Source: Actinomycetes bacterium (GTDB lineage: Bacteria; Actinomycetota; Thermoleophilia; Gaiellales; Gaiellaceae). Taken from it: a DNA stretch of 64,000 nt. Location: assembly GCA_026708005.1 (NCBI GenBank), contig JAPOVR010000125.1, positions 36,540 to 100,539 of the forward strand. The letters are read 5' to 3'. The translations under genes were made by a program, and so were the position numbers. Shown here piece after piece: positions 45,480 to 53,391 of this stretch (positions within the stretch are counted from its first letter, which is position 1; the number at the start of each line of letters is the position of its first letter). The notes under the pieces are model-generated. The model was given only the letters and a program-made list of their open reading frames with translations, had not been told where the DNA came from and made no database searches.

Positions 45480-46678
45480 TCATCGAGCTGCAGGCGTGGT
45501 CGAGGAAGACGGTTAGTCTGCCTGCCGAGACGGCCACAGCCCTGGAACGCAGCGGCCTCGTCGATGTGCGGCCCGGGGCAACACCCGGGGAGTGGGAGAT
45601 CGCCAGCGACTCCAGGGTCGGAGTCTGCGTCGCCGAGGTTTGGGAGCTCCGTGTCCACCCCAAACTCGGGATCCCCAAGCTGCTGTTCCTGCTCGCATAC
45701 GCGCGCTGCCCGGACGGCTGGCGTGGCCTCGCCGGCTTCGGCAGGGAGCGCCAGCTCCTTGACGCGGTCGCTAACGGGTTCGCCGCCCAGTGCCAGAAAG
45801 CGTTCGAGCGAGGCCTGCTCCGCGGCTACACACCGATCGAGGAGACCCGGACAGACCTGCGGGGACGGGTCCGCTTCGGCGACCAGATCGCCCGAGCAGG
45901 GGGCCTGCCGCTACCGGTCGAGGTCTCCTACGACAACTACACCGAAGACATCCCCGAGAACCGTCTACTCCTGACAGCGGCCGAGCTGCTGCTTCGGCTC
46001 CCCCGGATCGGGGAACGCGCCCGCCCCCAGCTGCTGGCCGCCCGCGCCCAGCTGGACGCCGTCAGGCTCCTGAGAGACCGACGCGAATTCAAGAAACCGC
46101 CGGTCACCAGGCTAAACAAACGCTACGAAGCAGCCATGACCCTCGCCGAGCTGATCCTCAACCACGCCTCCGTGACCGCCAGACAAGGCCAAGTCGCCTC
46201 CGCAGCGTTCGTTTTCGACCTCAACACGGTCTTCGAGGACTTCGTCTCAACAGCACTCAAAGAAGCGCTCCAACCCTACGGGGGCGACGTGAGATTCCAG
46301 CACCCCGACCGGCTCGACACCCACCACCCCGCGGCCCTACGGCTCAAACCGGACATAACCTGGTGGTCAGGCGGCCGCTGCCTGGCCGTGATCGACGCCA
46401 AACACAAATCGATCGCACACCGCGAGATGCCCAACGCCGACGCCTACCAGATGCTCGCCTACTGCACAGCCCTCAAACAGCGGCAGGGATTCCTCGTCTA
46501 CGCCAAAGACAGCGGAGAACAACAACGCCGACACGTGATCCGCAACTCCCCCTACACCATCAACGTCCACACCCTCGACATCGAAAACGAACCCGAAACC
46601 CTCCTCACCCAAGTCGACAAGCTCGCAACCACAATCGCCGCCACAACCCGCCTCGCCCCCAACACCCAGGCCGCCTGA
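45476..46678 (+). CDS. mcrC: McrC endonuclease subunit
   Basis: A 400-residue partner of McrB. The N-terminal half carries the McrC pattern VHPKLGIPKLLFLLAYA, RGLLRGYTPIEETRTDLRGRV and YTEDIPENRLLLTA. The C-terminal PD-(D/E)xK nuclease centre is LKPDITWWSGGRCLAVIDAKHK with AYQMLAYC after it. The TTG start overlaps the mcrB stop by four bases, indicating coupling. McrBC complexes cut DNA with modified cytosine, or phage DNA; the reader domain in McrB sets the target. Confidence 0.92.
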   Translation: MIIELQAWSRKTVSLPAETATALERSGLVDVRPGATPGEWEIASDSRVGVCVAEVWELRVHPKLGIPKLLFLLAYARCPDGWRGLAGFGRERQLLDAVANGFAAQCQKAFERGLLRGYTPIEETRTDLRGRVRFGDQIARAGGLPLPVEVSYDNYTEDIPENRLLLTAAELLLRLPRIGERARPQLLAARAQLDAVRLLRDRREFKKPPVTRLNKRYEAAMTLAELILNHASVTARQGQVASAAFVFDLNTVFEDFVSTALKEALQPYGGDVRFQHPDRLDTHHPAALRLKPDITWWSGGRCLAVIDAKHKSIAHREMPNADAYQMLAYCTALKQRQGFLVYAKDSGEQQRRHVIRNSPYTINVHTLDIENEPETLLTQVDKLATTIAATTRLAPNTQAA

Positions 46679-47194
46679 ACGGAAAACAGCAAGAACCAGG
46701 GGAACAGGCATCGACCACGGGGTAGACCCATCCGGGCACAACCCCACACCGGGACCACCAGCACCCGCTGCCGCCGGGCTCAGCGACCAGCGAGCCAATC
46801 TGCTGCGGCGAAAAGACGAGACGCCACGGCCAGGTGGTTGACAGAGCCGCGAACCGAGGACACAGGCCGTCGCGGAAGCAAAGCCCCTCGATCCGACCCC
46901 AGCCTCCTAGCCCAGCCAACCAGGGCGCCGTGACCACAATAATGCCGTTCTGACCTACCCAGTCGCACACCCGCGCACATGTTCTTCGTCGGAACGCCTC
47001 CGAGATTGCAAGAGGCGACGCGGAGATCCCCGCGCAGAAAGCTCACAGGACAGACCGCGTAGGCGCACCAGGCCGGCCAAGGCCAGAGCCTTCGCGGTGG
47101 GGCTCCGGTTGGCCGTGGCCTTTCGGGTTCCGGGAGGGTGCAGATTCTCCGGTCACAGTCCCCGCGTGCCTCGTTAGTCCCGGTGCAGGGCTGT
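46679..47194. other. Noncoding gap after mcrC
   Basis: About 515 bases between convergent genes. No coding frame with typical composition and no clear terminator. A GCCTC...GAGGC pair near 46996-47018 could be a weak hairpin. Nothing else is visible. Confidence 0.4.
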
Positions 47195-47914
47195 TCAGAG
47201 GTGCTGTGATTCTTCTAGGTTGATGACGATCCGGCAGTGGTCGCTGGGACCCCAGTCGCCGGGGTCGTTGAGCGCCTGGACGGTCAGGCGGTGGGCGATC
47301 AGCCGGGAGGCGAAAACGTAGTCAAGCTGCAGAGTCGCATCCACTGGTTTCTGCCCGCTGGGTCGGCTGTAGAACGTCGCCGCATGGGGGCCGATCAGCG
47401 GCAGCCCGATCCGCATCATCTCCCCGAAAACCGTTGTGTCGCTGTCCCACCAAGTCGTCAGATCGGCGCCGACGATGAAAGGCAACCCTGCGTCCCATCC
47501 CTGTTTCTCGCAGTAGCGTTGGACCTGGAGGATCATCGCCGGCACCCTCTCCGCCCAGTAGCCCGCTGACTCGAAGGAGACCAAGCCGAGCTGTTCGCCG
47601 CCCGGCAGGGTGGCAACGCCGGCCGCGAGCCTGGCCGGGCTGTCGATCGCCGACACTGACGGGGCCGACGCAATGATGTCCCGGGTCGGTATCCGCTCGA
47701 CCCAGACGCGATTGGAGATACGCACGATCGCGCGGGCGCCGTTCCAGCCCTCGTGTACCCAGGGGCCGGGCCCCACATCAAGTCTTCTCGTGATCTCCTC
47801 CGGTGGCGTGCATGCCTCCTGCAACAGTGCGACATCAGCCTCCCCGCGACGGTCACACAGAAACCGCCAGCTGTCCCGCTTGTGCTCCGCGTTCCAGCAA
47901 ACAACACGCACCAT
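47195..47914 (-). CDS. Endonuclease/exonuclease/phosphatase-fold enzyme
   Basis: A 239-residue single-domain EEP protein. The signature blocks are present in order: VVCWNAEHKRDSW, VALLQEAC with the metal-binding Glu, PFIVGADLTTWWDSD, TLQLDYVFASRL and DWGPSDHCRIVINL with the terminal Asp-His pair. It probably hydrolyses phosphodiester bonds in a nucleic acid or a phospholipid/inositol substrate with Mg2+. GGGGAGG lies a few bases before its ATG. It has no domain partner and no operon neighbour; its setting suggests a defence or repair role, which is inference. Confidence 0.8.
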   Translation of the reverse strand: MVRVVCWNAEHKRDSWRFLCDRRGEADVALLQEACTPPEEITRRLDVGPGPWVHEGWNGARAIVRISNRVWVERIPTRDIIASAPSVSAIDSPARLAAGVATLPGGEQLGLVSFESAGYWAERVPAMILQVQRYCEKQGWDAGLPFIVGADLTTWWDSDTTVFGEMMRIGLPLIGPHAATFYSRPSGQKPVDATLQLDYVFASRLIAHRLTVQALNDPGDWGPSDHCRIVINLEESQHL

Positions 47915-48499
47915 GCGCCTCCCCTCTCCGGGAGAGCCGAAACTTCCTGGCAGACTCGATGGTCACTATGAACGTGGGATCTGGCCGATAACGTGGCCAG
48001 GACTGTCCCGCCGGCACTCCCTGGTGGCAGATGATGGGAAAGACGGTACTTGCTCGAGCTGCCGTTGGCCCACCTGCGCAGTGCTGGCCAGCACCCCAGG
48101 GCTGCTTGCGGTCCGCGGGCTGGGGCAGAGCTTGGCGCCCACGCAAGCCTCAGGGGCAGGCGGCAAGGATAGGGCTGCTCTTCAAGCGTAGTGATGCGCG
48201 GTACGACCTTCTTCGTCTGCTAAGTCATTTGTCTGCTGGATCGCGGCCCGCTGGGAGGTAGCGCCGGGACTGGAGGGGACAGCAAGGGTCGCTGCCAGGG
48301 CGGTGCTGGCAAACAGGGCCCCTGCTAGGCGCTGTAGGCCGAGGGCAGCCCCGGGTTCGCGACCGCGCTTCGGGTGGCGCCCGTTGTGTGGCTTCGGCTG
48401 CGCGGGCCGCAGCCCCTTATGCGCAGCCCCTTATGGAGTGTCGTCGGAGTTGCACAGTCTGGGTCTTGCTGCCGCTGTGTGCTGTCTGAGGGGGGTTGT
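47915..48499 (+). other. Noncoding gap upstream of the PUA/EVE-like pseudogene
   Basis: About 585 bases between divergent genes. I see a short direct repeat (CAGCCCCTTATG, twice near 48412-48434) and no coding frame. Confidence 0.4.
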
Positions 48500-49159
48500 G
48501 TGGCGTCTTTCCTGGATCTGTTCAGCCCGGAGACGTGGCGGGCGTTCCGTGGGGACCGACCAGCGCGTGACGGGCTTCCGGGAACCGCACAGGCGTCTAG
48601 CGGAGAACCAGGTCGGGCAGGGGGATGTGTTTCTCTGCTACCTGACACGGCTGTCGCGGTGGTGCGGGGTGCTCGAGGTGGAGTCCGACGTCTACCGGGA
48701 TGACAGCCCGATCTTCGGCGACCCTGACCCGTTCACGGTTCGTTATAACGTCAGGCCGGTTGTTGTGCTCGACCTCGAACAGGCGATCCCCATCTACGAG
48801 GACGAAGTTTGGGGCACCCTGTCGTTCACGAACCAGCACGAGAAGGGAAGCTCCGTCTGGACGGGGTTTGTCCGCGGCTCGCTGAACAGGTTCACTGACA
48901 GCGACGGCTCCTATCTCGCCGAACTGCTGAGGCAGCAGCAGACAAACCAACAGAGCTACCCGCTCACCGACAAGGACAAGCGCAAGCTCGCCCGCAAGAG
49001 CAAGGTTCGGGCCCTCTCCGGGAGGTCGACGTCGAGATCCCAGACAGCAGCGAGGACCGGGACGGACCGGCCTCTTGCACTCGCCGCCAAAGGCCACTCC
49101 TTCTGGGGTGTCTCCTGCTCTTGGTTAGTGCGGGAAACGCGACGCTCGGCTGGCGCTAG
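48500..49159 (+). pseudogene. PUA/EVE-like defence-associated gene, frameshifted and truncated
   Basis: GTG 48500, behind a GGGGG ribosome site, opens with ASFLDLFSPETWRAFRG. A one-base excess in the GGGG run at 48551-48554 moves the reading to a second frame (TDQRVTGFREPHRRLAENQVGQGDVFLCYLTRLSRWCGVLEVES and on to LTDKDKRKLARKSKVRALSG). There it shifts again to a third (EVDVEIPDSSEDRDG) and stops at 49159. GDVFLCYLTRLSRWCGVLEV resembles PUA/EVE-like modules. I recall homologues carrying a further C-terminal nuclease-like domain that is missing here, but cannot check this. Confidence 0.6.
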
Positions 49160-49194
49160 CGTTGGCGCCGCCGGGGTGGTAGGAGTGGCGCGGG

Positions 49195-49567
49195 CTATCT
49201 CTGTGGGCGGACTGTCCGCGGGATGAGCTGTTTGAGTCGTTGGGTGATGCGGCTGGCCTTGCTCCGTGCGGCGCGGCGGTGTCCGGTCGGGGTCGGGGTC
49301 GCCCATTGGATGCGGTTCTGTTTGATCCAGTAGTGGGAGCGGCGGGGGCAGAGCCGGTTGCTGATCGAGGGGTGGATCGACACGGTGTCGCCGTTGTAGG
49401 TGATGGCCCAGTCGTTGGGGCTGAGCGGGGTTTGTGGCCTGGTAGCCGCATCCGCATGGGCATAGGTGCGCGGCTGTTGCGTGTTGGAGGGTGATGTAGC
49501 AGTTCCCGGGCTGGAGATTCACCGGGATTTCGTCGACGAACGCGTGGTTAAGCCGGGTTGCCTGCAT
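49195..49567 (-). pseudogene. DUF6527-type protein, frameshifted
   Basis: From ATG 49567, overlapping the end of the E2-E1 gene by 20 bases, the frame reads MQATRLNHAFVDEIPVNL, TLQHATAAHLCPCGCG. This is the characteristic opening of DUF6527 proteins with the Cys-rich CPCGCG. Near 49435-49445, by a CAAACCCC stretch, the sense frame moves by one base and continues LSPNDWAITYNGDTVSIHPS, CPRRSHYWIKQNRIQW and a stop at 49195. Conserved Cys and His residues (RRSHYWI) are all present, so only the one-base shift breaks it. DUF6527 genes accompany bacterial ubiquitin-like conjugation operons and may act as a deconjugating or processing enzyme. Confidence 0.7.
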
Positions 49568-50771
49568 CGTTGTTGGGGGCGTGGTCTTCGTTGGTGATGG
49601 TGTTGCCGTCGATGTCGTAGACGCTGTGACGCTCCCGCTCGAGGTCGTCGTAGATGCCGGCGAAGCGTTTCCAGCGGATGACGGCGAGGGCCGCGTTGAG
49701 GGCGTTGATCTCGGCGATCTGGATGTTGGTTATGTAGTCGTTCTGTACTTCGTGGCTGCGGGTGGGGATGCGGGCAGCGTGGTCTCTGGCGGGGTCGGAG
49801 TCGATGAGCGTTGTCCGGGCCGAGCCGGCCAGGGTCTCGTTGCCGGTGTCCTGTCTTCTGGCCTGCATGCCGATGCCGACGTCGATGAAGGGCACGCCGT
49901 GTTTTCTGAGCGCTTGGACGATTTCGCCTCTGGCGTCGTTGTCATCGATGGCGACGAAGACGAAGTCCATTGTCGCGAGTTCCGGGCAGTTCCCGGTGCT
50001 GACCGGGTATGGGTGGGCTCGCACGCCGCGGTGGAGCTGTTGGTATGTCCGGGCGTGGTGTTCGGCTTTGTTGCCTGCCGCTTCGAGCGCGTCGAGTCCG
50101 ACTGCGCCTGGGCTGCGGAACACGTTGTGCTGGCGCAGCGCGGCGCCGTCGTAGAGGTGGATTTCGCCGACGGGGCATTTCGCGACAAGGTCGAGGATGT
50201 AGGAGCCGGTGCCGCCGACTCCGACGATGGCGATGCGCATGCCCGCGACCTTGGAGGCGACGGCCGCGACGCCGGCGCGGCTAGACGCGGTGTCGACGTA
50301 GGCGAATGGGCTCTCCCCGTCGCCCTCGTTGCGGGCGACGGGGAACGTCTGGGCTGTGGCCCCGGGATCGAGGGCTAACGCGTGCTGCATCAGCAGATTC
50401 ACGTACGTGGTCATCTTGGCGTGGTAGTCGCCATAGCCGCTGGGTGGCTTGCTGGAGAGCATGAAGTCGACCCGGAGCCCGCTGGCGAGTTCCTTGCCGG
50501 GGCAGGCGCTGTTGATGACGCTGGCCAGCGGCTGCCCCGGCCGGTCGCACGGTTCGGATCCCTGGAAGTAGGCGACGTGCGTGTCGGGCCTGGCTGTCCG
50601 GTCGCCGTCCAGTGTCAGCGTGGAGGCCAGCGTCCCATGCCGCGCCTGGCCCGCGCCGTCCAGGTAGGGAACGCGCCCGAGCACCAGGTGCCCGTCGACG
50701 ATCTTGAGGTCGTATCCCTCGTCGCGCAGACGCGTGAGGTCGGGGCTACGACTTATCAGCCGGTGTGACAT
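49548..50771 (-). CDS. E2-E1 fusion (DUF6791-like plus ThiF/E1-type adenylyltransferase)
   Basis: A 407-residue protein. The C-terminal half (from about residue 175) is an E1/ThiF Rossmann domain: MRIAIVGVGGTGSYILDLVAK, then HLYDGAALRQHNVFRSPGAV (the aspartate and asparagine/arginine of the adenylation site) and DFVFVAIDDNDAR. The N-terminal 150 residues resemble E2-like DUF6791 modules (VINSACPGKELASGLRVDFMLSSKP, YGDYHAKMTTYVNLL). It overlaps the multiubiquitin gene by 26 bases and the DUF6527 frame by 20. The three likely formed one ubiquitin-like conjugation operon. Confidence 0.82.
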   Translation of the reverse strand: MSHRLISRSPDLTRLRDEGYDLKIVDGHLVLGRVPYLDGAGQARHGTLASTLTLDGDRTARPDTHVAYFQGSEPCDRPGQPLASVINSACPGKELASGLRVDFMLSSKPPSGYGDYHAKMTTYVNLLMQHALALDPGATAQTFPVARNEGDGESPFAYVDTASSRAGVAAVASKVAGMRIAIVGVGGTGSYILDLVAKCPVGEIHLYDGAALRQHNVFRSPGAVGLDALEAAGNKAEHHARTYQQLHRGVRAHPYPVSTGNCPELATMDFVFVAIDDNDARGEIVQALRKHGVPFIDVGIGMQARRQDTGNETLAGSARTTLIDSDPARDHAARIPTRSHEVQNDYITNIQIAEINALNAALAVIRWKRFAGIYDDLERERHSVYDIDGNTITNEDHAPNNDAGNPA

Positions 50772-51027
50772 TGAAGACCATCTCCGGCTTGAGTTCCACC
50801 GACTGGCCTGGGGCCAGCGTCCCCTGGGGCTTCGGCCGCGGCCCGCCCCGGTACGTCACGGTGAAGACGGTCTCCTTGCCGGCCGGCGGCTTCCCGCCGA
50901 ACGCGAGCTCAACCACCTCCTTATAGGAGATCGACTTCCCAGGCACCTTCACCCGGCGGCCGTTGATCACCACCGGCGTCGGTTGGGTCCCGGCCCGGGC
51001 CGCGGCGTTCTCCGTTGTAGCTTCCAT
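50746..51027 (-). CDS. Multiubiquitin-domain protein (single ubiquitin-like unit)
   Basis: A 93-residue protein with one multiubiquitin-family beta-grasp domain: PVVINGRRVKVPGKSISYKEVVELAFG, TVFTVTYRGGPRPKPQGTLAPGQSVEL and MVFNVTPADKS at the end. The family ending (TPADKS) is expected of the form that is activated by the E1 of the same operon. ATG 51027 has GGGAGG seven bases upstream; a TTG at 51042 is less likely. It is the first gene of the operon and is divergent from the XRE regulator. Confidence 0.85.
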   Translation of the reverse strand: MEATTENAAARAGTQPTPVVINGRRVKVPGKSISYKEVVELAFGGKPPAGKETVFTVTYRGGPRPKPQGTLAPGQSVELKPEMVFNVTPADKS

Positions 51028-51051
51028 ACTCAATCCTCCCAAGTCCTCATA

Positions 51052-51070
51052 GTCACCCTCTATAGGTGAC
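51052..51070. promoter_or_regulatory. Operator-like inverted repeat in the multiubiquitin leader
   Basis: GTCACC, seven bases, GGTGAC: a perfect 6-bp inverted repeat just downstream of the minus-strand promoter. A second one, ACCACC at 51106-51111 paired with GGTGGT at 51129-51134, overlaps the plus-strand promoter. Both could bind the XRE protein encoded next to them. Confidence 0.45.
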
Positions 51071-51077
51071 GCCGAAT

Positions 51078-51127
51078 AGGATAGAGGACAGCCGAGCGTT
51101 TGTCAACCACCGGGGAACTGGTACACT
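51078..51127. promoter_or_regulatory. Back-to-back overlapping promoters
   Basis: On the minus strand TTGACA (51106-51101) is followed after 17 bases by TATCCT (51083-51078). On the plus strand TTGTCA (51100-51105) is followed after 16 bases by TACACT (51122-51127). The two -35 boxes occupy the same bases, so only one direction can be used at a time. This arrangement suits joint control by the regulator. Confidence 0.6.
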
Positions 51128-51154
51128 TTGGTGGTCGGAAAGAAAGGGGAAGGT

Positions 51155-51508
51155 GTGGGTAGCGAGCTGGGTCAGGAACTCCGGAGTGTCAGGCTCGCGC
51201 TGGGCCTGTCGCTGAAGACGGCGGCGGGGCCTGCGGGGATCTCAGCCACCTACCTGCAGAAGCTCGAGGCGGGAGAGGTCAAGAGCCCGTCTCCTAACGT
51301 CCTGCACGGGCTGGCAGACACCCTGAACATTCCGTACACGGGGCTGATGGAGCTCGCTGGCTACGTAGTCCCCGACACCAGCGAGAGGCCAGCGAACCCG
51401 TTCGAACATGCCCTGTCGGCATCGGATCTCACGGCCGACGAACGGCGCGCAGTCGCTGCATTCATCGCCCACCTTCGCGACCAGCGCGAACACGACCGCG
51501 ACAAGTGA
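51155..51508 (+). CDS. XRE-family transcriptional regulator
   Basis: A 117-residue protein with an N-terminal helix-turn-helix: GQELRSVRLALGLSLKTAAGPAGISATYLQKLEAGEVKSPSPNVLHGLADTLNI. The C-terminal tail is Arg/His-rich. GTG 51155 follows GGGGAAGG; a TTG at 51128 would lie at the promoter -10 box and is unlikely to be used. It overlaps the ImmA/IrrE gene by four bases (GTGA). XRE-ImmA pairs act like phage repressor and protease: the protease removes the repressor after damage or infection. Here the pair probably controls the divergent ubiquitin-like operon. Confidence 0.85.
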   Translation: MGSELGQELRSVRLALGLSLKTAAGPAGISATYLQKLEAGEVKSPSPNVLHGLADTLNIPYTGLMELAGYVVPDTSERPANPFEHALSASDLTADERRAVAAFIAHLRDQREHDRDK

Positions 51509-52524
51509 GGCCCCGCGTGCTCGAGGACCTCGACAGCGCAGCCGACATCGACAGGCGAGTCGCCCGTCTCCTGCGTCTCGCCGACGCAGGGGAGCGGCTT
51601 CCGACGCCCGTTGAGGACATCGCCGCCGCGGCCGGCCTCGTCCAGACCGACGAGATCGTCGTGTCCGAGTCAATGATCAAGCGAGCCCCCAAGGAGATGC
51701 GCCGACTCCTACGCAGCGCCGAACGCAAAATCGCCGGCGCCCTCGACCGCCGTGAGCGAGTCATCCAGATCGCAGCCATCCACACCACCGGACGCCAGCG
51801 GTTCGTCGCCTGCCACGAGGTCGCCCACGACATCTTCCCCTGGCAGAGAGACCTTGCCGTGCTCGGCGACGACCAAAAGACCCTGTCACCGCAGGTCGCC
51901 GCCACGTTCGAGAGAGAAGCAAACCAGGGCGCCGCCGAGATCCTCTTCCAGCAGGACCTGCTCGCAAGGATCGCGAAGGACTACCCGATCCGCATCTCAA
52001 CCCCTGTCGAGCTGGCCACGCTGTTCGAGGCGTCAATCCACGCGACGTTTCGGCGCTGGACAGAGAGCATCGACGCCGCCGCCTGCGGACTAGTGCTCGA
52101 CACCAAACTCACGGGAGGCAGCCGGAAACGATACGAGCAGGTGCCCACAACCCGGTGGCAACAACAGTTCGGACCCCGCAGCTTCCCCGAGGAGATGTCC
52201 GCCAAGAGATTCCCATTCGCCTCCCAGCACCTCCCCGAGACCATCTTCGAGGGCACCTACTTGCTCACCGACCTTGCCGGCAACCCCGTGAAACTCAAAT
52301 ACGAGACCTTCTCGACGCCCTACCGCAGGGGTTCGCCCTGCTCTGGCTCCCGAAACGAGAGAGCTTCACAGCCCGCCACCGCCGAACACCCCTCCTGGCG
52401 TCGCAACCCGGCTAGCGAAACCCACCGCCCCGAACAACCAGCAAACAGCCGCATACGCGCCCAGACAGGCTGGCGTCCGCCTCGCTCCACCAGCACAGCA
52501 GGAGTGGAGTCCGTGCTGGCTTGA
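51505..52524 (+). CDS. ImmA/IrrE metallopeptidase, C-terminal frame altered
   Basis: A 339-codon frame. The zinc motif HEVAH (in VACHEVAHDIFPWQ) and downstream FEREANQGAAEILFQ with the third ligand are intact, so the protease domain (residues 1-200) looks complete. After KYETFSTPYRRG the frame loses sense at a GGGG run (52327-52330). In the neighbouring frame the family-like ending FALLWLPKRESFTARHRR runs to a stop at 52415. The last 65 residues as read are therefore probably artefactual or a mutated tail. Role: likely cleaves the XRE repressor next to it. Confidence 0.8.
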   Translation: MRPRVLEDLDSAADIDRRVARLLRLADAGERLPTPVEDIAAAAGLVQTDEIVVSESMIKRAPKEMRRLLRSAERKIAGALDRRERVIQIAAIHTTGRQRFVACHEVAHDIFPWQRDLAVLGDDQKTLSPQVAATFEREANQGAAEILFQQDLLARIAKDYPIRISTPVELATLFEASIHATFRRWTESIDAAACGLVLDTKLTGGSRKRYEQVPTTRWQQQFGPRSFPEEMSAKRFPFASQHLPETIFEGTYLLTDLAGNPVKLKYETFSTPYRRGSPCSGSRNERASQPATAEHPSWRRNPASETHRPEQPANSRIRAQTGWRPPRSTSTAGVESVLA

Positions 52525-53391
52525 CGGATACCACATGTGTCGAGAACTGGTGGACGTCTCTTCTGTTGCTGCGCATAGGCCGGAGTGGTTGACCCCACCC
52601 ACTGGGAGCTGACCCTGCAGTGAGCCCGGTCTGCTTCCCGCGGAGCCCGCCTTGCGGCCAAGGGGATGCGCTCGTTATCGGAGTAGCCTTTCGCGGCTCG
52701 AGCTTGAGCCCCCCATACGGACGCTATTCAGGGCGAAGGGGCTACTAAAGGCCACTTTGGCTACCTCGCGTAGAAAACCACGGGTTTCCGAGGGCGCGTG
52801 GCGACCGGCAGCGCGTGCGGCGCTGTCTGGGGTGGCCCACCTGTTTCTTCCCGCCGTTCCAGGCCCAGGCCTGGGGGCACGCTGGAGCCTCGCGCGAGAG
52901 GTAGAACAATAAGCTGGCCATGTCTAGCTGGCGGCCGAGTGCCCATCCCGGCGACACGAAGCGACCTCGGAAGCAATGGGCGCCGCCTACCGAAGAAGCT
53001 GGAAAGCAACTGGGCAGGAGCGCCTGAGCAGCCGCCTCTTGCAGCAAACATCGGGCGCCAGGGGCCTCTGAGCCCGTTCCGCCTGTCAGGGCTGTTGCAG
53101 CGCTTACGCGGGCTGGCAACGGGTGAGGCAGGCGGGCCAATTCGGCCGGTCGGTGGGGAGGGAGCCTCTTGGCTCGAGCTTGGTCGGCTTGCTTCCCGGC
53201 CGCTAGTCTTCTCCGACCTGCTATTCGTTCTTGCAGGGTAGGCGGGCAGAGACCTGATTTTTGCACGTTGCCGCAAGGCGGGTGTCAACACGAGCGGATA
53301 CGCGGGGTTCTGACCGTGTTGCGAGGGCGCAACGCGACCAGAGGGCCATGGCCTGCGGGTATCCTGAATGAACCGATGCAAAGGAGTGAGG
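52525..53391 (+). other. Noncoding gap before the SIR2-like gene
   Basis: About 870 bases. No frame shows coding-like composition, and no repeat family member is present. G+C falls slightly toward the right end, where the SIR2-like gene begins. Confidence 0.4.
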
